Assembly: GCF_014489595.1 (NCBI RefSeq)
Contig: NZ_CP060790.1
Location: 1,674,001-1,738,000 of the forward strand
Origin: Paenacidovorax monticola
GTDB taxonomy: Bacteria; Pseudomonadota; Gammaproteobacteria; Burkholderiales; Burkholderiaceae_C
Direction of reading: 5' to 3'
Length of the DNA: 64,000 nucleotides
In this document: piece by piece, positions 31,592-39,871 of the stretch
Position numbering within the stretch: position 1 is the first letter of the stretch
Layout of the letters: the number at the start of each line of letters is the position of its first letter
Translations under genes and position numbers: made by a program
Notes under the pieces: generated by a model
Databases searched by the model: none
Told to the model about the DNA's origin: nothing
The model's input: only the letters and a program-made list of their open reading frames with translations

Positions 31592-32071
31592 ATGCAAGGC
31601 GACGCGCAAGTCATTGCCCATCTGCAGGCCCAGCTGAAGAACGAACTCACGGCCATCAACCAGTACTTCCTGCACTACCGCATGCTCAAGCACTGGGGCT
31701 TCGACAAGCTGGCCAAGAAGGAGTACTCCGAGTCCATTGGCGAGATGAAGCATGCCGACTGGATCATGGACCGCATCTTCGTGCTGGACGGCCTGCCCAA
31801 CCTGCAGGACCTGGGCAAGCTCCAGGTGGGCGAAGACGTTCCCGAGATCCTGGACTGCGACCTGCGCTCCGAGCAGGGCGCGCAAGCCACCATCAAAGAG
31901 GGCATTGCCTACTGCGAGTCGGTGCGCGACTACGTCTCGCGCGACCTGCTGCAGAAGATCCTGGACGACACCGAGGAGCACATCGACTTCCTCGAAACCC
32001 AGATCGACCTCATCGGCAAGGTGGGCCTGCCCAACTACCTGCAGTCGCAAATGGGCGAAGCGGACGACTGA
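31592..32071 (+). CDS. bfr: Bacterioferritin
   Basis: 159 residues, the length of the family. It forms a 24-subunit shell that oxidises and stores iron. The four-helix bundle shows the ferroxidase ligands: Glu in LKNELTAINQYFLHYRM, Glu and His in SIGEMKHADWIMDRIF (ExxH), and Glu plus ExxH in DDTEEHIDFLETQIDLI. The haem-ligand Met is expected in the EMKHADWIMDR region (Met at the family position). The start ATG has AAGGAGT upstream. It is a single-gene unit closed by a strong terminator, between ahpC and the siderophore-receptor genes, in keeping with iron detoxification. Confidence 0.95.
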   Translation: MQGDAQVIAHLQAQLKNELTAINQYFLHYRMLKHWGFDKLAKKEYSESIGEMKHADWIMDRIFVLDGLPNLQDLGKLQVGEDVPEILDCDLRSEQGAQATIKEGIAYCESVRDYVSRDLLQKILDDTEEHIDFLETQIDLIGKVGLPNYLQSQMGEADD

Positions 32072-32107
32072 TCCGCGGCTCGGGGTTACGCACCCTCCAT
32101 CCAAGAG

Positions 32108-32130
32108 AGCGGGCTTCGGCCCGCTTTTTT
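32108..32130 (+). terminator. Terminator of bfr
   Basis: AGCGGGC, loop ttcg, GCCCGCT, then a T run. A stable tetraloop hairpin 36 bp after the bfr stop. Confidence 0.92.
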
Positions 32131-32174
32131 CATGGTGGCGGCGCGGCCACGCAACAACACTTGGTCACATTTTT

Positions 32175-32203
32175 ATTGAGAACAATTATCATTTATATAC
32201 AAT
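32175..32203 (+). promoter_or_regulatory. Fur-boxed promoter of the siderophore-receptor cluster
   Basis: TTGAGA (32176-32181) and TACAAT (32198-32203) with a 16-bp spacer. The reverse strand across it reads AATGATAATTGTTCTCAA, close to the classical Fur box, so Fur would block it in iron-rich cells. The first gene starts 140 bp downstream, leaving a leader of about 130 nt. Confidence 0.8.
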
Positions 32204-32342
32204 AGCGCCTTTCCAGCCAGCGCGAGGAGCCTCCTTCAGCCAGCCGAAGTCCTCTCTTTGACTGGAGTCTCCATGCCGCGCTGCCGCGCCCGCGTCCGTC
32301 CCGCCCCTGCTTCGCGCCCCCTGCGCTCCCGAAGGGGCGGCC

Positions 32343-32651
32343 ATGAAGACGGCCCGCGTGGACTGGCGCTACCGTGCCGCCGTGGCCTCGCGCACGCTGG
32401 CGGCAGCGCTGGGGGGCTATGCGCTCGCAGCCGCGAGCACCGCGGCGCTGGCGCTGGCCCTATCGCAGGCCCAGCCCCGCGTCGAGGCCGTGGTCTGGGC
32501 CACCCTGCTGTCGTGGCCCGTCTATGCGGCGGGCGCGGGCTGGGCCTTCTGGGCGCGCAGCGCCTGGTCCGCCTGGGCTGGCGTCGGCCTGCCCGCCGTG
32601 GCCCTGGGCCTGGCCGCCATGGCGCCCCGCTGGCTGGGGGCCTGGCAATGA
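32343..32651 (+). CDS. DUF3649 membrane protein of the iron-uptake cluster
   Basis: 102 residues with three hydrophobic segments (LAAALGGYALAAASTAALAL, WATLLSWPVYAAGAGWAFWA, AGVGLPAVALGLAAMA). The build and the partner genes (PepSY and DUF3325 proteins, TonB receptors) mark it as DUF3649, a family found in Fur-regulated siderophore clusters of Proteobacteria, without proven function. AAGGGG lies 6-7 bases before ATG 32343. Its stop overlaps the next start by ATGA. A longer reading from ATG 32273 in another frame has a good ribosome-binding site but only shadows this gene. Confidence 0.8.
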   Translation: MKTARVDWRYRAAVASRTLAAALGGYALAAASTAALALALSQAQPRVEAVVWATLLSWPVYAAGAGWAFWARSAWSAWAGVGLPAVALGLAAMAPRWLGAWQ

Positions 32652-34305
32652 GCGCCGCCGCCCCGGCCAGAACGCCCCCCGCGAGGGCTTCCGCCAGGCC
32701 ATGTCGTGGCTGCACACCTGGGCCGGCCTGGTGCTGGGCTGGCTGCTGTTCGCCATCTTCCTCACCGGCACGCTGTCGTTCTTCAAGACCGAGTTCAACC
32801 TCTGGATGCAGCCCGAGCTGCACGGCCTGCCGCCCGCCCAGGAAGGCGTGGCCGACCGTGCGCAGGATGCCCTGCACCGCGCGGCGCCCGGCGTGACCCA
32901 GTGGATCATGCGCCTGCCCGACGAACGCCAGCCCTGGGTCACCGTGCTGTGGCGCGACACGGGCAACGGCCGCTTCCAGACCCTGCACATGGACCCGCGC
33001 ACCGGCGAGGCGCTGCACCCGCGCGAGACCATGGGCGGCGAGTTCTTCTATCGCTTCCACTTCGAGCTGCGCACGGCCAAGAACGGCCGCTGGGCCATCC
33101 AGGGCCGCTGGATCGTGGGCGCGGCCACCCTGCTGATGTTCATCGCGCTGCTCACGGGCGTGGTCACGCACCGGCGCATCTTCAAGGACTTCTTCACCTT
33201 CCGCCCGGCCAAGGGCGGCCAGCGCGCCTGGCTGGACGCGCACAACGTCACGGGCGTGCTCGTGCTGCCGTTCTATCTGATGATCACCCTGAGCGGGCTG
33301 ATGATCCTGCACACGCTGTACATGCCGTCCGGCATCGCGGCCGTGTACCAGGGCCCCAAGGGCGTGGATTCGCAGGCCTATTTCGCGGACCTTCTGGGTG
33401 ACCCCTCGGGCCGTCGCGGCGCGCGGCGCGGGGCCACTGAAGAGGTGCCCGCGCTGCCGGCCGTCGCGCTGGGCGCGTTGATCGACCGCGCGCGCGCCGA
33501 ATGGGACGGTGGGCGCATCGGCTCGCTCGGCATGCGCCATGAGGGCGGCACGGTGGTGCTCGAAGTGGCACGCCACGACGGCGACCGCCTGCAGTACCGC
33601 CCCGCGCAGCTGCGCTTCAACGCCACCACGGGCGAACGCCTGAGCCTGGGCGACGTGCAAAGCCCCGCGGTGAAGACCTACGGCGTGCTCTACGGCCTGC
33701 ACATGGCGCGCTTCGCCGGCCCCGGCATGCGCTGGGCGCTGTTCGGCTTCGGCGTGCTCGGCAGCCTGATGATCGCCACGGGCCTGGTGCTGTGGATCGT
33801 CAAGCGCCGCGCGCAGTCGCAGCGCAAGGCCGCGTCGCCCGCACCGCTCACGCGCGGCGAGCGCCTCGTGGCCACGCTCAACCTCGCGGCCCTGGCGGGC
33901 CTGCCGCTGGCCATCGGCGTGTACCTCGCGTCCAACCGCCTGCTGCCGCTGGACATCGCGGGGCGCGCCGACGCCGAGCTGCGCTGCTTCTTCACGGCCT
34001 GGGGCCTGGCCCTGCTCGTGGCGGCCCTGCGGCCCGACCGGCGGGGCTGGACGCTGCTGCTCGCGCTCGCGGGCGCCGTCTTCGCCGCGCTGCCCGTGCT
34101 CAACGCGCTCACCACGGGCGCGCACCTGGGCATCACGCTGCCCGCACGCGAATGGGCCTGGGCCGGCATGGACCTGGCGTTCCTCGCCACCGCCGCGCTG
34201 CTCGCCGGGCTGGCCTGGCGCCTGCGCCCTGGCCGTTCCGCCGCCGCCAAGCCGCGCGCCGCCGCGCGGACCGCCCCCGCCGCGGCATCGAGCCAGGGAG
34301 CCTGA
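32648..34305 (+). CDS. PepSY-associated transmembrane protein, possible ferric-siderophore reductase (one-base frameshift)
   Basis: About 552 residues with a PepSY_TM (PiuB-like) build: membrane helix WLHTWAGLVLGWLLFAIFLT, periplasmic PepSY parts, FHFELRTAKNGRWAIQGRWI followed by a helix, VTHRRIFKDFFTFRPAKGGQ, WLDAHNVTGVLVLPFYLMIT, and further helices with His residues suited to haem binding. Related proteins are proposed to reduce ferric siderophores at the inner membrane. The start ATG 32648 overlaps the DUF3649 stop; its frame joins the body after one C is restored between 32661 and 32680 (PPREGFRQAMSWLHTWAGL or similar). The next gene starts 3 bp after its stop. Confidence 0.85.
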
Positions 34306-34308
34306 GCC

Positions 34309-34632
34309 ATGTTCGAACTGCTGCTGTGCTTCGCCGGCTGGTCCGGCATCGCCTTGGGGCTGGACCGCCACCACGAAGACGCCTGGACGAGCGAAGGCGG
34401 CGCCCGGCGCCTGCGCCTGCTGCGCCGGGCGGGCGGGGCCCTGCTCGTGCTGTCCCTGCTGCTGGCCGTGGGCCGTCCGGGCCCGCTCACCGTGCCCCTG
34501 AGCGTGACCTGGTGGTCCGTGGCGCTGTCGGTCGCGGCCCTGGGCACCACGGCCATGGCGACCTGGCTGCCACGCCGCCTGCCCACGCTGGCGCTGCTGG
34601 CGTTCGTGGCCGCGCTGGCGCTGTGGCCCTAG
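34309..34632 (+). CDS. DUF3325 membrane protein
   Basis: 107 residues with three hydrophobic segments: FELLLCFAGWSGIALGLDRH, GGALLVLSLLLAVGRPG and LSVTWWSVALSVAALGTTAM. The short length, the Arg-rich loop (ARRLRLLRRAG) and its position after the PepSY protein identify DUF3325, a constant partner in this iron module. It probably forms a membrane complex with its two upstream neighbours (inference). The first siderophore receptor starts 48 bp after its stop. Confidence 0.8.
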   Translation: MFELLLCFAGWSGIALGLDRHHEDAWTSEGGARRLRLLRRAGGALLVLSLLLAVGRPGPLTVPLSVTWWSVALSVAALGTTAMATWLPRRLPTLALLAFVAALALWP

Positions 34633-34680
34633 CCCTTTTCTCTCCCCGATCTCCCGTTTCCCCTTCTCTCAGGACCCTCC

Positions 34681-36822
34681 ATGCGTTTGCCCCATCCCAC
34701 GGCCCTGGCCCCGCTGGCCGCCGCCGTCGCAGCCCTGTGCGCCCCCGCCTTCGCGCAGACACCCGCCAGCGGCGCCACCCTTGGCGAAGTCACCATCCAG
34801 GAGTCGGCTGGCGAGGCCTATTCGCCCGCCACCGCCAGTAGCGCCACCAAGGGCAGCGCGCCGCTGCGCGACGTGCCGCAGTCCGTGAACGTGGTGCCCG
34901 GCCAGCTGCTGCGCGACCAGGGTGCGCGCTCCCTGGAGGACGTGCTGCGCAACGTGCCCGGCGTGGCCATGAGCTCGGGCGACGGCCAGCGCGACCAGGT
35001 CGTGATCCGGGGCTTCACGGCCATCGCCGACCAGTTCGCGGACGGCGTGCGCGACGACGCGCTGTACTTCCGCGACCTCGTGGACATCGAGCGCGTGGAG
35101 GTACTCAAAGGCCCCGCCGCCGTGCTCTACGGGCGCGGCTCCTCGGGCGGTCTCATCAACCGCGTGACCAAGAAGCCCCGCTGGGACCGCACGGGCGGCG
35201 AGGCCGCGCTCACCGTGGGCAGCTTCGACCTGCGCCGCGCCACGGCCGACGTGAACGTGGTCATGAGCGACACGGCCGCCTTCCGGCTCAACGCGGCCGT
35301 GGAGGATTCGGGCAGCTACCGCGACCAGCAGTTCGTGAAGCGCCACCACTTCGCGCCCTCGCTCGCGCTCAGGCTCGCGCCCGAGACGCAGTTGCTGCTG
35401 CAGTACACCCATGCGCGCGACAAGCGCCTCACCGACTTCGGCATCCCCGCGCTCAACGGCCGCCCCGTCAACGTGCCCGTGGGCACCTACTACGGCTCGT
35501 CGAACGCCGCGCGCGACGACACCACCACGAGCCAGATGCAGGCCTTCACGGCCACGCTGAACCACCGCTTCGGCGAGGACTGGTCGCTGCGCAACATCAC
35601 GCGCCTGTACGACTACACGCTGGACCGCTACAACACCCTGCCCGGCGGCACCACCGACCCCCAAACCATGACCGTGGGCCGCACACGCTCGTTCGTGCTG
35701 CGCGACGAGCAGGGCGTGTTCAACCAGACCGACCTGACCTGGCGCAACCGCCTTGGCGGCCTGCAGCAGGAATGGCTCATGGGCATGGAACTGGGCCGCC
35801 AGAAGAAGCGCGCCGAATCGGTCTCGGGCGGCGCCGACCGCGTGCCGCTGCTCGACCCCAGCGGCCGCCCCGCCCCCGCCCTTCCCGCCGCGAGCTACGG
35901 CGCCGACGGCGCGATCCCCAGCCACACCACGCAGGACACGGTCGCGCTGTACTGGCAGAACCAGATCACGCTCGCGCCGCAGTGGAAGGCCCTGGTGGGC
36001 GCGCGCTACGACGTGTTCGACCAGGACACGCGCTTCGACCGCAAGCTCGCCGCGCTCGGCCGCACCGACAGGAAGTTCAGCCCGCGCGCGGGCCTGGTGT
36101 GGCAGCCCAGCGATGCGGTGTCGTACTACGTGTCGTACAGCAAGTCGTTCCAGCCCTCGGCCGAGGCCTTCGCGCTCTCGGCCAGCAACGTGAACAGCGA
36201 GCCCGAGATCACGCAGAACAAGGAGATCGGCGTGAAGGTGGACCTGCTTGACGGCCAGCTCAACGCCACGGCCGCGCTGTTCAATCTCGAGCGCACGAAC
36301 ATCAAGAACACCAACCCCGCCAACCCGGGCCAGCAGATCAACGTGGGCACGCAGCGCACCAACGGGCTGGAGTTCACGCTCAATGGCCGCCTGCCCGGCC
36401 GCTGGGACGTGAGCGCGGGCTACGCCTACCTCGACGGGCGCATGACGCGCTCGCTCACCACCACCACGTCGGGCCAGTTGCCCACCGTGGCCGTGCCCGC
36501 GCTGGGCAAGGTGCCGGCCCTCACGCCCCGGAACTCGGCCTTCCTCTGGGGCATGAAGGACCTGGGCCATGGCCTGCGCCTGGGCGGCGGCCTGAACTAC
36601 GTGGGCGCGCGCTTCGCCTCGCTCACCAACCTGGTCACGCTGCCGGGCTACACCACGCTCGACGCCGCGCTGCAGTTCACGCGCGGGGATTGGGAGCTGG
36701 ACGTGAGCCTCAAGAACCTCGCCAACCGCAAGTACTACGTGTCGGCCCACGGCAGCGTGGACAACCTGATCCTGCCGGGCTCGCCGCGCGCGCTGCAGGT
36801 CACGCTGCGCACGCATTTCTGA
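34681..36822 (+). CDS. TonB-dependent siderophore receptor 1 (catecholate/Fiu-like)
   Basis: 713 residues. Signal peptide (cleavage after AFAQ, residue 25), TonB box (LGEVTIQES), plug (PLRDVPQSVNVVPGQLLRDQ, VLRNVPGVAMSSGDGQRDQV, VVIRGFTAIADQFADGVRDD, VEVLKGPAAVLYGRGSSGGL) and barrel ending RALQVTLRTHF. The segment IRGF...D...R.DA..FRD is typical of Fiu-type receptors for catecholate siderophores and their breakdown products. No N-terminal signalling domain is present, so there is no sigma/anti-sigma control. It is the first of four receptor genes in the same direction behind the Fur-boxed promoter; 104 bp follow before the next. Confidence 0.9.
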   Translation: MRLPHPTALAPLAAAVAALCAPAFAQTPASGATLGEVTIQESAGEAYSPATASSATKGSAPLRDVPQSVNVVPGQLLRDQGARSLEDVLRNVPGVAMSSGDGQRDQVVIRGFTAIADQFADGVRDDALYFRDLVDIERVEVLKGPAAVLYGRGSSGGLINRVTKKPRWDRTGGEAALTVGSFDLRRATADVNVVMSDTAAFRLNAAVEDSGSYRDQQFVKRHHFAPSLALRLAPETQLLLQYTHARDKRLTDFGIPALNGRPVNVPVGTYYGSSNAARDDTTTSQMQAFTATLNHRFGEDWSLRNITRLYDYTLDRYNTLPGGTTDPQTMTVGRTRSFVLRDEQGVFNQTDLTWRNRLGGLQQEWLMGMELGRQKKRAESVSGGADRVPLLDPSGRPAPALPAASYGADGAIPSHTTQDTVALYWQNQITLAPQWKALVGARYDVFDQDTRFDRKLAALGRTDRKFSPRAGLVWQPSDAVSYYVSYSKSFQPSAEAFALSASNVNSEPEITQNKEIGVKVDLLDGQLNATAALFNLERTNIKNTNPANPGQQINVGTQRTNGLEFTLNGRLPGRWDVSAGYAYLDGRMTRSLTTTTSGQLPTVAVPALGKVPALTPRNSAFLWGMKDLGHGLRLGGGLNYVGARFASLTNLVTLPGYTTLDAALQFTRGDWELDVSLKNLANRKYYVSAHGSVDNLILPGSPRALQVTLRTHF

Positions 36823-36885
36823 GGCGCCTGGGCGCGCAGGCTTCAGGCCCACCCGGCCGTCCGTGCCCACGCAACAAACGCCAAC

Positions 36886-36904
36886 AGCTACCCATTCGAT
36901 AGCA
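36886..36904 (+). repeat. Dispersed 19-bp repeat, copy D
   Basis: AGCTACCCATTCGATAGCA fits the repeat consensus (AGCTAYY...TAGCA, 19 bp). It lies between receptor genes 1 and 2, ending 22 bp before the second start codon. Confidence 0.6.
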
Positions 36905-36926
36905 AACCATTCACAGGAAGCCCCTC

Positions 36927-39044
36927 ATGCGACCGACCCCTCTGGCCCTCGCGGCCGCGCTCCTCGCGGGCCTGGGTGCCGCCCAGGCCCAGACCACCGC
37001 CACCGCGCTGCCCGAAGTGCGCGTGTCCGACGGAGCCGAGGGCCAGGCCACCGAGGGCACGGGCCAGTACATCGCGCGCGAGGTGAGCGTGGGCAAGCTC
37101 GTGCAGTCGCCGCGCGAGACGCCGCAGTCGGTCAGCGTCATCACGCGCCAGCGGGTCGACGACTTCCACATGACCAAGCTGGAGGACGCCGTCAAGCAGA
37201 CCACGGGCATCACGGTGACGCGGCTGGACGGCGCGGGCAACTACAACACCATCCAGGCGCGCGGCTTCGACATCGGCGCCATCCAGCTGGACGGCATCGC
37301 CTTTCCGCAGGGAGCCAACTTCGCCACGGCGCTGGACACCGCCTTCTACGACCGCATCGAGGTGCTGCGCGGCCCCTCGGGCCTGCTGCAGGGCGCGGGC
37401 GAGCCCGGCGGCACCATCAACCTCGTACGCAAGCGCGCGCGCAGCCAGCTCGGCATCGCGGCCAACGCGTCCGCGGGCTCCTGGGGACTGCGCCGCGCCG
37501 ATGTGGACCTCACGGGCGCGCTCAACGCCTCGGGCAGCCTGCGCGGGCGGCTGGTGCTGGTGAACGACGAGCGCGACAGCTACGTGGACACGCTGCGCAA
37601 CGACAGGCGCGCGGGCTACGGCACGGTGGAGCTGGACATCACGCCCGCCACCACGCTGTCGGTGGGCCACACGCGCCAGCGTGTGCGCGCCACCATCGAC
37701 CAGGGCCTGCCCGCCTACGCCGACGGGCGCCTGCCCGACGTGCCGCGCTCCACCTTCGCGGGCCTGGCGCGCAACCTGCAGAACCTGGACACCACCGACA
37801 CCTTCGCCGAGCTGGAGCACCGCCTGGACGGCGGCGGCCTGGTCAAGCTCGCGGCGCGGCAGATGCAGCGCGACTCGTTCTACAGCGCCGCACGCGCCAA
37901 CTCGGCCCTGGCGGCCAACGGCGACTACCAGGTGCAGACGGTGGACTTCCTGCAGGACAGCGCCGACCGCAACTACGACCTCTACCTCGCCACGCCCGTG
38001 CAATGGCTGGGCCGCACGCACCGCGTGCTGCTGGGCGCCAGCCACAGCCGCAACCGCAGCCTGGGCGGCAACTACGTGTATGGCCCCAGCACCACGGCCA
38101 ACCTCTTGCGCCCCGACTACGCACGGCCCTATCCGGCCCTCCAGCTGCCCGGCTATGACAGCGAAACGCTGCGCACCGAAAACGCGCTCTATGGCCAGGC
38201 CCAGCTCAGCGTGACCGAACGCGCCCGGCTGCTGCTCGGCGGGCGCCTGTCCTGGGCCGAGGTCGAGAGCCGCCGCCTGAGCGACGGCAAGGCCACGGCC
38301 AGCGCCGCCCCGGGCCGGCAGTTCATCCCCTCGGTGGCCGCGCTGTACGACCTGAACGCCCAGACCACGGCGTACGCAAGCTATGCCGAAACCATGGTGG
38401 TGCAGTCGGCCCTGACCTCGGCCGGCAGCCTGCTGCCGCCGCGCACGGGCTCGCAGGTCGAACTTGGCGTGAAGGGCGAGTTCCTGAACAAGCGCCTGCA
38501 GGCCCATGCCGCGCTGTTCCGCATCCTTGACAGCGACCGCGCCATCGCCGACCCGGCGTCGGCCACGGCATCCATCCCCGGCGGCAAGGTGCGCAGCCAG
38601 GGCCTGGAGCTGGAGGTGAGCGGCCAGGCGGCACCGGGCTGGGACCTGATGGCCGGCTATGCCTACACGGACACGAAATACCTGCGCGCCCCCGCCGCGC
38701 AGCAGGGCCAGGCGTTCAGCCCCGTCACGCCGCGCCACAGCCTGAACCTGTCCACGCGCTATGCCCTGCGCAGCCCCGCCCTGCAGGGCTGGAGCGTGGG
38801 CGGCGGCGTGTCCTACCGCAGCGCGTTCTACGCGCAGAGCGGCGCGCTGCGCATCGCGTCCGGCGGCTACGCGCTCTTCAACGCCCAGGCGGCCTACCAG
38901 ATCAACGACCGCGTGTCCGTGAGCCTCACGGTGGAGAACCTGTTCGACAAGACCTACTACGAGAAGGTCTCGGGCATCGCGCGCCAGAACTTCTACGGCG
39001 CTCCGCGCAGTGTCGTGCTCGCGCTCAGGGCCCACACCTTCTGA
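36927..39044 (+). CDS. TonB-dependent siderophore receptor 2 (FhuE/hydroxamate-like)
   Basis: 705 residues. Signal peptide (cleavage after AQAQ), TonB-box region (LPEVRVSDG), plug with PRETPQSVSVITRQRVDDFH, AVKQTTGITVTRLDGAGNYN, IQARGFDIGAIQLDGIAFPQ and VLRGPSGLLQGAGEPGGTIN, then NLVRKRA. The GAGEPGGTINLVRK block is the hallmark of the FhuE/FpvA branch, which takes hydroxamate or mixed siderophores such as coprogen, rhodotorulate or pyoverdine. The barrel ends ALRAHTF. It has no extra N-terminal signalling domain. AGGAAG precedes the ATG. Confidence 0.9.
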   Translation: MRPTPLALAAALLAGLGAAQAQTTATALPEVRVSDGAEGQATEGTGQYIAREVSVGKLVQSPRETPQSVSVITRQRVDDFHMTKLEDAVKQTTGITVTRLDGAGNYNTIQARGFDIGAIQLDGIAFPQGANFATALDTAFYDRIEVLRGPSGLLQGAGEPGGTINLVRKRARSQLGIAANASAGSWGLRRADVDLTGALNASGSLRGRLVLVNDERDSYVDTLRNDRRAGYGTVELDITPATTLSVGHTRQRVRATIDQGLPAYADGRLPDVPRSTFAGLARNLQNLDTTDTFAELEHRLDGGGLVKLAARQMQRDSFYSAARANSALAANGDYQVQTVDFLQDSADRNYDLYLATPVQWLGRTHRVLLGASHSRNRSLGGNYVYGPSTTANLLRPDYARPYPALQLPGYDSETLRTENALYGQAQLSVTERARLLLGGRLSWAEVESRRLSDGKATASAAPGRQFIPSVAALYDLNAQTTAYASYAETMVVQSALTSAGSLLPPRTGSQVELGVKGEFLNKRLQAHAALFRILDSDRAIADPASATASIPGGKVRSQGLELEVSGQAAPGWDLMAGYAYTDTKYLRAPAAQQGQAFSPVTPRHSLNLSTRYALRSPALQGWSVGGGVSYRSAFYAQSGALRIASGGYALFNAQAAYQINDRVSVSLTVENLFDKTYYEKVSGIARQNFYGAPRSVVLALRAHTF

Positions 39045-39100
39045 CGGCCGGCCCCACCCCCTTCCGATCCCCTCCCTTTCACCTTTCAAGGAGTTCACCC

Positions 39101-39823
39101 ATGCGTTCCCTGCACATACCCTTCGCCCTGCGCGCCGCCGCACTGCTGGCCCTGTCCGCCACCGCCGCACAGGCCCACCAGGTCTGGATCGAGAGCGAGG
39201 GCAGCCAGGCCCGCGTGTACTTCGGCGAGTACGCCGACAACATCCGCGAGACCTCGCCCGGCCTGCTCGACAAGTTCAAGGGCGTGCCCGCGCTGGAGCA
39301 GCGTGCCGGCGGCAAGGCCCAGGCCCTGGAGGGCCAGCGCACGCGCGAGGCCTTCACCTACGCCACGGCGGGCGCGGCCGACACGCTGTTCGCCGAAGCC
39401 GCCTACCCGCTCATCGAGCGCACCAAGGCCAACCTGCCGCCGCTGCTGTGGCGCCCCGCCGCACGCTGGGTCGCAAGCCTGGCGCAGCCCGTGGCCGCGA
39501 GCGCCCCGCTCGACGTGGTGCCCACGGGCAAGGCCGGCGAACTGCGCGTGGTCTTCCAGGGCGCGCCGCTGCCCAAAGCCAAGGTGACGCTCGTGGCCCC
39601 CTCGGGCTGGGCGCGCGAGGCCGAAGCGGGCGCGGACGGCACCGTGCAGTTCGAGCTGCCCTGGAAGGGCCAGTACGTGGCCGAGGTCAAGCACAGCGAC
39701 AAGACCCCCGGCGAGCACCGCGGCGAGAAATACGGCGAGGTGAGCTACCTCACCACCCTGACCTTCGTGCAGGCCAGCGGCGCCGCGTCGCCCGCACTGC
39801 CCGCCGCGCCCAAGGGCCACTGA
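39101..39823 (+). CDS. DUF4198 periplasmic protein (NikM-like)
   Basis: 240 residues with a signal peptide (cleavage after AAQA, leaving a mature N terminus HQVWIESEGSQARVYFGEYA). The mature His at position 1 and two beta-sandwich parts, the second from VPTGKAGELRVVFQGAPLPK with VAPSGWAREAEAGADGTVQF, match DUF4198/NikM-like proteins, whose N-terminal His can take part in metal binding. It is set between siderophore receptor genes and has AAGGAG eight bases upstream of its ATG. A role in handling iron or another metal in the periplasm is likely but unproven. Confidence 0.8.
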   Translation: MRSLHIPFALRAAALLALSATAAQAHQVWIESEGSQARVYFGEYADNIRETSPGLLDKFKGVPALEQRAGGKAQALEGQRTREAFTYATAGAADTLFAEAAYPLIERTKANLPPLLWRPAARWVASLAQPVAASAPLDVVPTGKAGELRVVFQGAPLPKAKVTLVAPSGWAREAEAGADGTVQFELPWKGQYVAEVKHSDKTPGEHRGEKYGEVSYLTTLTFVQASGAASPALPAAPKGH

Positions 39824-39871
39824 GCCCAGCCACTGAGCCCGCCCCGTGTTTCGCCCCTTTCTCCGGACACC

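Noticed and set aside
32258..32896. Plus-strand frame starting at ATG 32273 with a good ribosome-binding site
   Set aside because: It overlaps DUF3649 and the PepSY start in another frame and shows only Arg/Gly-rich shadow sequence. A short leader peptide cannot be excluded but has no support.
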